Positions 1-5,107 of a DNA stretch of 7,042 nucleotides are shown here, one piece after another. Every line of letters begins with the position of its first letter. Position 1 is the first letter of the stretch. Origin of the DNA: Clostridiales bacterium (GTDB taxonomy: Bacteria; Bacillota; Clostridia; Christensenellales; Aristaeellaceae); NCBI GenBank assembly GCA_012513735.1, contig JAAZBR010000373.1, forward strand, positions 1 to 7,042. The letters are read 5' to 3'. The notes beneath the pieces are model-generated. The model searched no databases. It was not told the origin of the DNA and saw only the letters and a list, made by a program, of their open reading frames with translations. A program made the position numbers and the translations under genes.

Positions 1-268
1 CCAGCACAATAAAGGGCTTCTGTCGGCCGATGCGGTCTGCCTGCAGGCCCAGGGGCAGGCGCAACATCATCTGGCTCAGGCCATAGACGCTGCCCACCAG
101 CCCCTGCAGCGCACCCGAGGCCCCCATGCGAATCAGTTCGGCGTTGATATAGGGCGTGATGGCGTACTGGCAAAACCAGAACAGCGCCGTGATCAGGAAC
201 ATCAGCGCCGGTCCTCTAAAGGACTGCCTGGCCTGTTCCTGTGAAGCTGCGCCTGACTGTAAAAACAT
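1..268 (-). CDS. MFS transporter, N-terminal part (cut by window edge)
   Basis: The 89 visible residues begin MFLQSGAASQEQ and look like the first two membrane segments of a major facilitator superfamily permease. A hydrophobic helix lies at about residues 21-40 and a second at about 52-73. The cytoplasmic loop after the second carries the MFS motif A pattern G-x3-D-R-x-G-R (G74, D78, R79, G81, R82, then K84). The start is set by an AGGAGG ribosome site at 274-279, five bases ahead of the ATG. The gene lies 94 bases downstream of rex on the same strand, so it may be the last gene of that transcript. The substrate cannot be told from this fragment. The family call is firm and the role is unknown. 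Confidence 0.8.
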   Translation of the reverse strand, partial: MFLQSGAASQEQARQSFRGPALMFLITALFWFCQYAITPYINAELIRMGASGALQGLVGSVYGLSQMMLRLPLGLQADRIGRQKPFIVL

Positions 269-289
269 CCTGTCCTCCTGTCCACATGA

Positions 290-315
290 AGGGGCCGATG
301 CACGCACCGGCCCCT
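290..315 (-). other. GC-rich hairpin between rex and the MFS gene
   Basis: AGGGGCCG at 290-297 and CGGCCCCT at 308-315 form a perfect 8-bp stem with a 10-base loop. It lies between the rex stop and the ribosome site of the MFS gene. Neither strand shows a T-run after the stem, so it is not a standard intrinsic terminator. It could be a weak terminator, an mRNA-stability element or an attenuating structure. Confidence 0.35.
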
Positions 316-362
316 GTGATATCCCTTTATCCCCACGCCCAATGAGCGCAGTCAGGTTGCAC

Positions 363-1034
363 CTACTCCTGCACCCAGGCGCTCTTCTGTTCCATTACCT
401 GCTTTTCATGCATGCGGAAGGTGAGCATCATCAATTGATCGGTCAGATGCACGTTGGAAATGATCACGTCCTCCGGGCCCGTCAGGTCCACAGCTGCGAA
501 GTTCCAGATGCCCTTGACACCTGCCGCGACCAGGGGCTCTACAAGGGCCTGGGCCACGTCGGCGGGGGTGGTGATCACGGCGATGTCCACCGGGTTCTTT
601 TGCAGTTGCTTGGTCATGTTGGATACGCTGTACACCCGCACGCCCCCGAATTTCTTGCCCACCAAGGCGGGATCGTTGTCAAATAGCACTGACACGTGGA
701 AACCCTGGCTGTCAAAGCCGCTGTACATAGACAGCGCGCGGCCGATGTTGCCGGCGCCTACAATGGCCAGCTTGTGCTTGCGGTTGATGTCCAGAATATC
801 GCCAATGCTGCGCCTCAAAAGCGCCACATTGTAGCCCCGGCCACGGCGGCCAAAGCCACCGAAGGCATTGAAATCGTGGCGGATCTGGGAATCCGTCAGG
901 CCCATGCGGCGGGCCAATTCCTTGCTGGACAGGTCAATAAAGCCGATGCTTTCCAGCTCGGTCAGCTGGCGGTAGTAGGCGGGCAGCCGGCGCATCATGG
1001 CGTCGGAGGCACGCTCAGGAATTCTGTTGGTCAT
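363..1034 (-). CDS. rex: Redox-sensing transcriptional repressor Rex
   Basis: Rex is a dimeric repressor that binds DNA when NADH is low and lets go when NADH binds. In Clostridia it commonly controls fermentation and hydrogenase genes. The 223-residue length is normal. The N-terminal winged helix (about residues 10-75) shows RLPAYYRQL at 16-24 and the family's DNA-recognition segment SQIRHDFNAFGGFG at 49-62, followed by RRGRGYNV. The Rossmann NADH domain has the GAGNIG loop at 93-98 and the acidic end of its second strand at FDND, about residue 118. The C-terminal helix that swaps between subunits is present. The start is preceded by GTGAGG with a rather long 10-base spacing. The gene lies 58 bases after an unrecognised zinc-type protein and just ahead of an MFS gene. 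It sits near a divergent cluster with a HydS-like hydrogenase, so a role in redox control of that cluster is plausible but not shown. Confidence 0.96.
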   Translation of the reverse strand: MTNRIPERASDAMMRRLPAYYRQLTELESIGFIDLSSKELARRMGLTDSQIRHDFNAFGGFGRRGRGYNVALLRRSIGDILDINRKHKLAIVGAGNIGRALSMYSGFDSQGFHVSVLFDNDPALVGKKFGGVRVYSVSNMTKQLQKNPVDIAVITTPADVAQALVEPLVAAGVKGIWNFAAVDLTGPEDVIISNVHLTDQLMMLTFRMHEKQVMEQKSAWVQE

Positions 1035-1067
1035 ATCCGGTGTTCCTCACTTTGTTGTGCTATGCTG

Positions 1068-1082
1068 TGCCGCTTCGCGGCA
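1068..1082 (-). other. Small hairpin in the gap before rex
   Basis: TGCCGC at 1068-1073 and GCGGCA at 1077-1082 form a perfect 6-bp stem with a 3-base loop. It lies between the stop of the 240-residue gene and the rex start. No T-run follows on the minus strand, so it is more likely an RNA processing, pausing or stability element than a full terminator. It could be chance. Confidence 0.3.
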
Positions 1083-1092
1083 GGGAATGCTG

Positions 1093-1815
1093 TCAATGCT
1101 TGGTGCAGCCGCACTTGCGCAGCATGCGAAGCGCCAGCTTCTCCTGGATGGTGCCGGGGATGTCCAGCCAGTGGCGGGTCTGCCGACAGTCGCCGCAGAC
1201 AAAGGTCTCGCGGTGGCGGCCCAGCTTGAAATCCCGCTCCATCTTGCGGATGATCAGCGCATCCTCCACATCCCGCTGGGTGGGCAGGTGGGTGAAGTGC
1301 ATGCGCAGCACGTCGGCATCCTCGTACAGGGCGTCAGAGGCGCCTTGAGCAACAAAGCGCCCGTCCGCGTAGCGGCCAGTTTCGATCAGGCCTACGCCCA
1401 TGCCCACATTGAACTCGTCCAGCACGAAGAAGGCCTCGGGCGCGCCTTCCTTGATACCGCTCAAGCCAATGCGCGCACGCTCCCCGTCCAGGTACTGCTT
1501 GGTGCGCAGCGAATAGCTGTGCACCAACAGGCATACGGCTTCCTCATCCAAACTGTAATAATCCTCGTACACCTGGATGCAGGTGGTGCGCACACCGTCT
1601 TCCCCGGTGCGGTCGTTGCTGCCCACCCCATCCGTATCGCCGGGAAACAGGATGGGGGTGGTGTCGTGACGCAGCAGGATCAACTGCCCTTCCGGCGACT
1701 GCACCCGTAGCGCATTGACCTGCAGCTGGTTGTCTCCCTGGTTAACCGTGCGGATGGGGTTTGCCTCCTGAAACTCGTACCCCATACGCTGAAGCTTCTC
1801 AATCAGTTTACCCAT
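1093..1815 (-). CDS. Unrecognised 240-residue protein with C-terminal CxxC/CxC zinc-type site
   Basis: I do not recognise this family. The protein is soluble, with no signal peptide or membrane segment. Its N-terminal half has strand-like stretches (NQLQVNALRVQ, GQLILLRHDTTPILF), then an acidic, glycine-rich segment with DTDGVGSNDRTGEDG at about 60-74. The C-terminal part is rich in charged helix (RDVEDALIIRKMERDFKLG). It ends in a likely zinc knuckle formed by C207, C210, C235 and C237, with H215 and the last residue H240 nearby. The start is well supported: AGGAGG at 1823-1828 lies seven bases before the ATG. It is the first gene of the leftward group, 58 bases before rex and on the same strand. 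Co-transcription and a link to redox control are inferences. A nucleic-acid-binding or regulatory role would fit the cysteine cluster but is not established. Confidence 0.85.
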   Translation of the reverse strand: MGKLIEKLQRMGYEFQEANPIRTVNQGDNQLQVNALRVQSPEGQLILLRHDTTPILFPGDTDGVGSNDRTGEDGVRTTCIQVYEDYYSLDEEAVCLLVHSYSLRTKQYLDGERARIGLSGIKEGAPEAFFVLDEFNVGMGVGLIETGRYADGRFVAQGASDALYEDADVLRMHFTHLPTQRDVEDALIIRKMERDFKLGRHRETFVCGDCRQTRHWLDIPGTIQEKLALRMLRKCGCTKH

Positions 1816-1873
1816 TTTTTCTCCTCCTGCGTTCGGTTGGGATAAAAGTACGAAAAGGACAACGGTTATATTC

Positions 1874-1891
1874 TTATAAACATATTAACAC
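1874..1891. promoter_or_regulatory. Possible Rex operator overlapping a minus-strand -10 box
   Basis: TTATAAA, four bases, then TTAACAC agrees at 11 of 14 fixed positions with the clostridial Rex-box form TTGTTAA-N4-TTAACAA. Its own two-fold symmetry is weak, with four of seven positions pairing. On the minus strand a TATAAG box at 1873-1878 overlaps it, which is where a repressor would block the promoter of the 240-residue gene and rex. AT-rich DNA gives such matches easily, so this is only a candidate. Confidence 0.25.
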
Positions 1892-1930
1892 ACAAAATAT
1901 ACCCTGAAAAGCGTTTACATGTGATTTAAT

Positions 1931-1959
1931 GTGTCATGTTTGTAGCAAAACTGCATAAT
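1931..1959 (+). promoter_or_regulatory. Candidate plus-strand promoter upstream of the inverted-repeat segment
   Basis: GTGTCA (4 of 6 to TTGACA) is followed after 17 bases by CATAAT (5 of 6 to TATAAT). Transcription would start near 1966 and run into the inverted-repeat segment and then toward 2281. It would be a second, upstream promoter for the rightward operon or the promoter of a short RNA. The match is moderate and lies in AT-rich DNA. Confidence 0.3.
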
Positions 1960-1997
1960 ACAAAAGAAATACAATGCTGTTTCGGTGCCGGTTTTCA

Positions 1998-2102
1998 GCT
2001 TCGTACATACCTTTGAAGCCCTTTGCTGTGCCTCAACAGCACCTCCATTGCCTACGCCCTGGATAGGTCTGTGCCGATACTCCGCCGTGGGGTCCGGGCA
2101 AT
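1998..2102 (+). other. Segment with successive short inverted repeats, possible structured RNA
   Basis: Three stems can be drawn in a row. GCTTC at 1998-2002 pairs with GAAGC at 2015-2019. TGCTGT at 2024-2029 pairs perfectly with ACAGCA at 2036-2041 over a 6-base loop. ATTGCC at 2047-2052 pairs with GGCAAT at 2097-2102 around a long interior. The region has no coding character and lies downstream of a candidate promoter. I recognise no riboswitch or 6S RNA class, and stems of 5-6 bp can arise by chance. Confidence 0.22.
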
Positions 2103-2167
2103 CATTTCATGGTGCTGCTCTCAACCCGATGCCATTGGATACACTAATATATATGGAAGGAGAGGCT

Positions 2168-2191
2168 ATGGCACCTGTTGATAAGATGTGA
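2168..2191 (+). CDS. Possible seven-codon leader ORF with a good ribosome site
   Basis: ATG at 2168 opens a frame of seven codons (MAPVDKM) ending in TGA. It is preceded closely by GGAAGGAGAGG, one of the better ribosome sites in the intergenic region. It lies upstream of the main promoter at 2217-2245, so it would be translated only from an upstream transcript. No run of regulatory codons is seen. It may equally be a chance purine run. Confidence 0.15.
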   Translation: MAPVDKM

Positions 2192-2216
2192 AAGGCAGGT
2201 GTCGGCAGTCCCTGCG

Positions 2217-2245
2217 TTGACAGGCGCGTACCTTTGGCTTAGAAT
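2217..2245 (+). promoter_or_regulatory. Sigma-A type promoter of the DRTGG/HATPase operon
   Basis: A perfect -35 hexamer TTGACA at 2217-2222, a 17-base spacer and a -10 hexamer TAGAAT at 2240-2245 (5 of 6) make this the best promoter in the window. Transcription should start near 2252, giving a leader of about 29 bases. That leader holds a GTGAGGG ribosome site ending about six bases before the ATG at 2281. Confidence 0.75.
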
Positions 2246-2280
2246 GCACAAAAGCGTAACGAAATGAGTGAGGGAATGGC

Positions 2281-2661
2281 ATGACCATACGTGATCTGGC
2301 CGATATCCTGGGGGCCAAGGTGTTGGTGGGTGCTGACCGCATGGATCAGCCTGTGATCAGCGCCTGCTGCTCGGACCTGATGAGCGATGTTCTGGCCTTT
2401 GTAACCGAAAAAACCGTGCTGTTGACGGGGCTGACCAATATGCACGTGATCCGCACGGCCGAAATACTGGACCTGAAATGCATCATCTTTGCCCGGGGCA
2501 AAATGCCGGGAGAGGATGTGCTGCAGGGGGCTGAGGAGCTGCACCTGGTGGTGATGATGGCCCCCCACACCATGTTTACCTGTGCCGGTATGCTGTACGA
2601 AGGCGGGCTGCGGGGTGCCGCCATGGACTGGAAGCTGTCGAGCCACGGAGCGGATGCATGA
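2281..2661 (+). CDS. DRTGG-type small protein (first copy)
   Basis: This 126-residue soluble protein resembles the stand-alone DRTGG domain proteins found beside HydS-type hydrogenases in Clostridia, often labelled 'serine kinase' from likeness to the N-terminal part of HPr kinase. It has no P-loop, so kinase activity is not expected. The layout is an N-terminal helix (MTIRDLADILGAKVL), the segment CCSDLMSDVLAFV at about 29-41, a strand and turn at LLTGLTNMHVIRTAEIL (47-63), the strand CIIFARG (67-73) and the C-terminal segment HTMFTCAGMLYEGGL (96-110). The same order (CDLLSWV, TVQTHLNVIAVASL, CIILPEG, LAAYEICARM) recurs in the protein encoded at 4766, so the two look like diverged paralogues. 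The literal DRTGG motif is absent; DRMDQ stands near its place. The gene follows the strong promoter at 2217 and overlaps the HATPase start by ATGA at 2658-2661, which suggests translational coupling. Its molecular role is unknown. Confidence 0.75.
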   Translation: MTIRDLADILGAKVLVGADRMDQPVISACCSDLMSDVLAFVTEKTVLLTGLTNMHVIRTAEILDLKCIIFARGKMPGEDVLQGAEELHLVVMMAPHTMFTCAGMLYEGGLRGAAMDWKLSSHGADA

Positions 2662-3086
2662 GTGCCCCCGCGCTGCAGAAGACCTATCAGGTGCAGCACC
2701 GCGATTTTGGCACTGCCGGCGAGGCCTCGGCCGACATCAAGCGGATGCTGCGCCAGTTGGGCGTACAGTCAGATATCTTGCGACGGGTATCGGTGGCCGC
2801 CTATGAGGCGGAGTTGAACCTGGTGATTCATAGCCTGGGCGGCCAGCTGAGCCTGGAGGTGGACACCCATCATATTCAGCTCAGCACCAGCGACACGGGC
2901 CCGGGCATTGCCGACCTGGAGGCCGCCATGCGGGCAGGTTTCTCCACCGCTGATGACGAGGCGCGGGGCATGGGCTTCGGGGCAGGAATGGGCCTGCCTA
3001 ACATGAAGCGCAACGCCGATGCCTTTGATATTCAAAGCACCTTGGGCCAGGGCACCCAGATTGCCATGACCTTTAACCTGAGCTGA
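2658..3086 (+). CDS. RsbW/SpoIIAB-like HATPase (anti-sigma factor type ATP-binding protein)
   Basis: The 142-residue protein is a single GHKL ATPase domain of the size of anti-sigma factor kinases RsbW and SpoIIAB and of RsbT. The N box is at 50-58, with E50 and N54 at the spacing of the catalytic Glu and the Mg-binding Asn of SpoIIAB. The G1 box DTGPGI is at 79-84. The G2/ATP-lid region has GFGAGMGLPNMKR at 106-118, and a terminal GQGT at 130-133. It is therefore likely to bind ATP and could phosphorylate a partner or bind a sigma factor or anti-anti-sigma protein. Neither partner type is present in the window. Its start overlaps the DRTGG gene by four bases. The hydrogenase follows after 133 bases that contain a hairpin with a T-rich tail. 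Role as output of a redox or H2 signal is inferred from this context. Confidence 0.87.
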   Translation: MSAPALQKTYQVQHRDFGTAGEASADIKRMLRQLGVQSDILRRVSVAAYEAELNLVIHSLGGQLSLEVDTHHIQLSTSDTGPGIADLEAAMRAGFSTADDEARGMGFGAGMGLPNMKRNADAFDIQSTLGQGTQIAMTFNLS

Positions 3087-3094
3087 CGCCGACT

Positions 3095-3145
3095 GCCTGC
3101 CCGGGCTTGCGTCCCCAGAGAGGCGGGCTGGCTGTTTATTTATTT
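3095..3145 (+). terminator. Hairpin with T-rich tail between HATPase and hydrogenase genes
   Basis: GCCTGCCCG at 3095-3103 and CGGGCTGGC at 3124-3132 pair at eight of nine positions (one T-T mismatch). They enclose 20 bases and are followed by TGTTTATTTATTTATG. This has the form of an imperfect intrinsic terminator or attenuator. It would lower expression of the hydrogenase relative to the two upstream genes or make it conditional. The large loop and the A-interrupted T-run make it weaker than the terminator at 4622. Confidence 0.42.
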
Positions 3146-3151
3146 ATGCGG

Positions 3152-3184
3152 GGCAATCATGCGCCCGCCATTTGTGTTATTGCC
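3152..3184 (+). repeat. Inverted repeat GGCAAT/ATTGCC before the hydrogenase start
   Basis: GGCAAT at 3152-3157 and ATTGCC at 3179-3184 are perfect inverted copies 21 bases apart, 35 bases before the hydrogenase ATG. It could be an RNA stem near the ribosome site or a spaced protein-binding site. No T-run follows. A 6-bp repeat alone is weak evidence. Confidence 0.25.
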
Positions 3185-3219
3185 AAAGGGATGCCGCTGG
3201 GCGGCGGAAAGAGAGGCCC

Positions 3220-4587
3220 ATGGAAACGCGGTTTCATTCAGTCCGGTTGGACAAGGAACGTTGCAGAGGCTGCTCCAACTGCTTGATGCACTGCCCCACC
3301 GAGGCCATTCGTGTGCGCGGCGGTCGGGCGCATATCATCGACGAGCTGTGCATTGACTGCGGGGCATGCATCCGCGTGTGCAGCTACCATGCCAAGGTGG
3401 CCATGACCGATCACCTGGAGGATATCCAGGCCTTTCCCTACCGCATTGCGCTGCCGGCGCCCAGCTTTTACGCCCAGTTCAGCCACCAGGCGCACAGCAT
3501 CGGTCAGATCATGGACGCGCTGAAGCAAATCGGCTTTCATGAGGTGTTTGAGGTGGCCAGGGGGGCCGACATCGTCACCCGGGCCATCCGGGAGCTGTTA
3601 AAGGATCACACACTGCCCAGGCCGCTGATTTCCAGCGCCTGTCCCACGGTGACCCGCATTATCCAGGTGCGCTTTCCGGGCCTGATCGAACACCTGGTGC
3701 CTTTGCGCCAGCCCATGGAGGTGGCGGCCGGCATCGCCCGCCGTGCCTTCTGCGAAAAATACCATGTGCAGCCCGAGGAGATCGGCATCTTCTTTATCAC
3801 TCCCTGCGCCGCCAAGATGACGGCCATTCGCAGCCCCTTGGGCCAGCGCAAGTCCCATGTGGACGGGGCCATCAGCATCACCGAGGCCTATGGCGCGGTG
3901 ATGCCGCTGCTGAACGACCTGCGCCATTCCAAGACCCCCTCCACAGCCACGCCCCTGGGCGTGGGCTGGGGTAGCGCCGGGGGCGAGGCCGCGGCTACCC
4001 GCCATGAGAACACCCTGGCGGTGGATGGCATCGAAAACGTGATCCGCGTGCTGGAAGAGGTGGAGCTGGGCAAATTAAGCGACCTTGATTTTCTGGAGAC
4101 CGCTGCCTGCGTGGGTGGCTGCGTAGGAGGGCCTTTGGTGTACGACAACAACTTTGTAGCCCGCAACACGCTCAAATCCATTACCCGGGCCATGCCCCAG
4201 CAGGATCCCCAGGAAACGGTGGATCTGGGCTGCTTCAACCAAAGCAGCCTGCTGATGGAGCAGCCGATCATGCCCAACGACACCCAGCTCAAGCTGAGCG
4301 AGGACATGGAGGAAGCCCTGGACAAGATGAAGCTGATGGACGAGATCCTGGAGCGGCTGCCGGGATACGACTGCGGTTCCTGCGGATCGCCCAGCTGCCG
4401 CACCTTTGCCGAGGACATCGTGCGCGGCTACTGCGTGGAGATGGACTGCATTTTCCTGCTCAAGGACCGGCTGAAGCTGATGGCTCAGCAGATGGTGGAC
4501 CTGTCCCAGACCCAGCGGGAACTGATGGGCAAAGAGGCTGCCAATGCAAAGACCGCCCGGGAGACGGGCGCCGAAAACGCTGAATAA
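3220..4587 (+). CDS. HydS-like (group C, putative sensory) [FeFe]-hydrogenase without a PAS domain
   Basis: The 455-residue protein starts with a 2[4Fe-4S] ferredoxin domain: C15-x2-C18-x2-C21-x3-C25 and C44-x2-C47-x2-C50-x3-C54. The H-cluster domain follows with its three signatures: SSACPTVT at 138-145, TPCAAK at 194-199 and ETAACVGGCVGG at 293-304. The expected H-cluster ligands C141, C196, C297 and C301 are present. Residue A140 stands where catalytic enzymes have the proton-relay cysteine (C299 of clostridial CpI), a hallmark of sensory group C enzymes. A third cluster site, C385-x2-C388-x4-C393-x16-C410, matches the extra [4Fe-4S] domain of HydS. After it HydS usually carries a PAS domain; here only a 45-residue charged helical tail rich in Q, A, K and E remains. 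A frame extends upstream to a TTG at 3172, but the ATG at 3220 fits the family start and has GGAAAGAGAGG just ahead. It is cytoplasmic and probably reports H2 or redox state; sensing is inferred, not shown. Confidence 0.9.
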   Translation: METRFHSVRLDKERCRGCSNCLMHCPTEAIRVRGGRAHIIDELCIDCGACIRVCSYHAKVAMTDHLEDIQAFPYRIALPAPSFYAQFSHQAHSIGQIMDALKQIGFHEVFEVARGADIVTRAIRELLKDHTLPRPLISSACPTVTRIIQVRFPGLIEHLVPLRQPMEVAAGIARRAFCEKYHVQPEEIGIFFITPCAAKMTAIRSPLGQRKSHVDGAISITEAYGAVMPLLNDLRHSKTPSTATPLGVGWGSAGGEAAATRHENTLAVDGIENVIRVLEEVELGKLSDLDFLETAACVGGCVGGPLVYDNNFVARNTLKSITRAMPQQDPQETVDLGCFNQSSLLMEQPIMPNDTQLKLSEDMEEALDKMKLMDEILERLPGYDCGSCGSPSCRTFAEDIVRGYCVEMDCIFLLKDRLKLMAQQMVDLSQTQRELMGKEAANAKTARETGAENAE

Positions 4588-4621
4588 AGCAGAGGGAGAG
4601 TCTGCCCGACGTTTCCCTGCA

Positions 4622-4650
4622 GCCCTGCGCGTCAGATGCGGGGCCTTTTT
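4622..4650 (+). terminator. Intrinsic terminator after the hydrogenase gene
   Basis: GCCCTGC at 4622-4628 pairs with GCGGGGC at 4638-4644 (seven pairs, one of them G-U), and the stem is followed by CTTTTT at 4645-4650. It lies 35 bases after the hydrogenase stop, with a small extra stem (GCAGA/TCTGC, 4589-4605) in between. It should end most transcripts of the first operon before the second DRTGG gene. Confidence 0.72.
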
Positions 4651-4705
4651 GATACCCCTGTGCAGCAGCATGTCTGCCGGCAGCCACCGGATGACCGGCA
4701 ACCGC

Positions 4706-4735
4706 TTGCGCTTTTGTGCCCTTCCCGCTTACAAT
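4706..4735 (+). promoter_or_regulatory. Candidate promoter of the DRTGG2-PHP transcript
   Basis: A -10 box TACAAT (5 of 6) at 4730-4735 lies 18 bases after TTGCGC (3 of 6) at 4706-4711. Transcription would start near 4742. The placement fits: it follows the terminator at 4622-4650 and precedes the AAGGAGG ribosome site at 4752-4758. The -35 box is poor, so the promoter may need an activator or be weak. Confidence 0.5.
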
Positions 4736-4765
4736 CAGCACAGCACCCTATAAGGAGGACACCCC

Positions 4766-5104
4766 ATGACAGTTGCAGACTTGACCACTCTGATTGAAGG
4801 CAGCCTGCTGACGCCCCCTGCCGGGGAAGCCCGGGATGTTAGCTGCGGCTATACCTGCGATTTGCTGAGTTGGGTGATGGCCCATGGCAAACCCGGTATG
4901 GCCTGGATCACGGTACAAACCCACCTGAATGTGATTGCGGTGGCTTCCCTGGCGGAGATGAGCTGTATCATATTGCCCGAAGGCATCCAGATGGAGGGCC
5001 CGCCCCTGGACAAGGCCGGGCAGGAGGACATCGCAGTGATCGCCAGTCCCCTGGCCGCCTATGAGATCTGTGCCCGCATGGCCGCCGCTGGTATCCCGGC
5101 CTGA
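4766..5104 (+). CDS. DRTGG-type small protein (second copy)
   Basis: This 112-residue protein is a closer match than the first copy to the stand-alone DRTGG domain proteins that accompany HydS in Clostridia. Seen here are an N-terminal helix (MTVADLTTLIEG), CGYTCDLLSWVMAH at about 27-40, the family core WITVQTHLNVIAVASL at about 47-62, the strand CIILPEG and the C-terminal segment SPLAAYEICARM. The literal DRTGG sequence is missing. There is no P-loop and no membrane segment, so it is probably a small cytoplasmic binding or regulatory domain. The ATG is fixed by AAGGAGG seven bases upstream. The PHP gene begins three bases after its stop, so the two are surely co-transcribed. Function is unknown; the hydrogenase context suggests redox signalling. 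Confidence 0.8.
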   Translation: MTVADLTTLIEGSLLTPPAGEARDVSCGYTCDLLSWVMAHGKPGMAWITVQTHLNVIAVASLAEMSCIILPEGIQMEGPPLDKAGQEDIAVIASPLAAYEICARMAAAGIPA

Positions 5105-5107
5105 CCT

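Larger units (their letters stand above)
1816..2280. other. Divergent intergenic control region, no convincing gene
   Basis: This 465-base stretch separates the leftward rex operon from the rightward DRTGG/HATPase/hydrogenase genes. Bases from about 1840 to 1980 are clearly AT-rich against a GC-rich genome, as expected for promoters. Bases from about 1985 to 2160 carry several short inverted repeats. The last 70 bases hold the promoter and ribosome site of the rightward operon. A 68-codon frame starting with GTG at 1985 has no ribosome site and no protein-like composition, so I do not call it. Confidence 0.75.

Noticed and set aside
156..686. Plus-strand open frame of 176 codons opposite the MFS start and rex
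   Set aside because: It covers the opposite strand of two genes and their gap, with the H/G-rich composition of an antisense frame.
1917..1939. ACATG...CATGT inverted repeat with TGTGA, resembling a CRP/FNR-type site
   Set aside because: The second half-site does not match TCACA or ATCAA, and the symmetry covers only five bases per arm in AT-rich DNA.
1985..2191. 68-codon plus-strand frame in the intergenic region
   Set aside because: It starts with GTG, has no ribosome site, and its cysteine- and proline-rich sequence does not look like a protein of this genome; only its last seven codons follow a good ribosome site.
2096..3160. Ten-base direct repeat GGGCAATCAT at 2096-2105 and 3151-3160, upstream of both parts of the first operon
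   Set aside because: Many ten-base matches are expected by chance within 7 kb, and the flanks do not extend the match.
3172..3219. Sixteen-codon upstream extension of the hydrogenase starting at TTG
   Set aside because: The extension (MCYCQRDAAGRRKERP) is not typical of the family, TTG lacks a ribosome site, and the ATG at 3220 begins exactly where homologues usually start.
4075..4701. Minus-strand open frame of 208 codons opposite the hydrogenase 3' end
   Set aside because: It is an antisense shadow of the hydrogenase gene and crosses its terminator; no domain-like sequence is seen.
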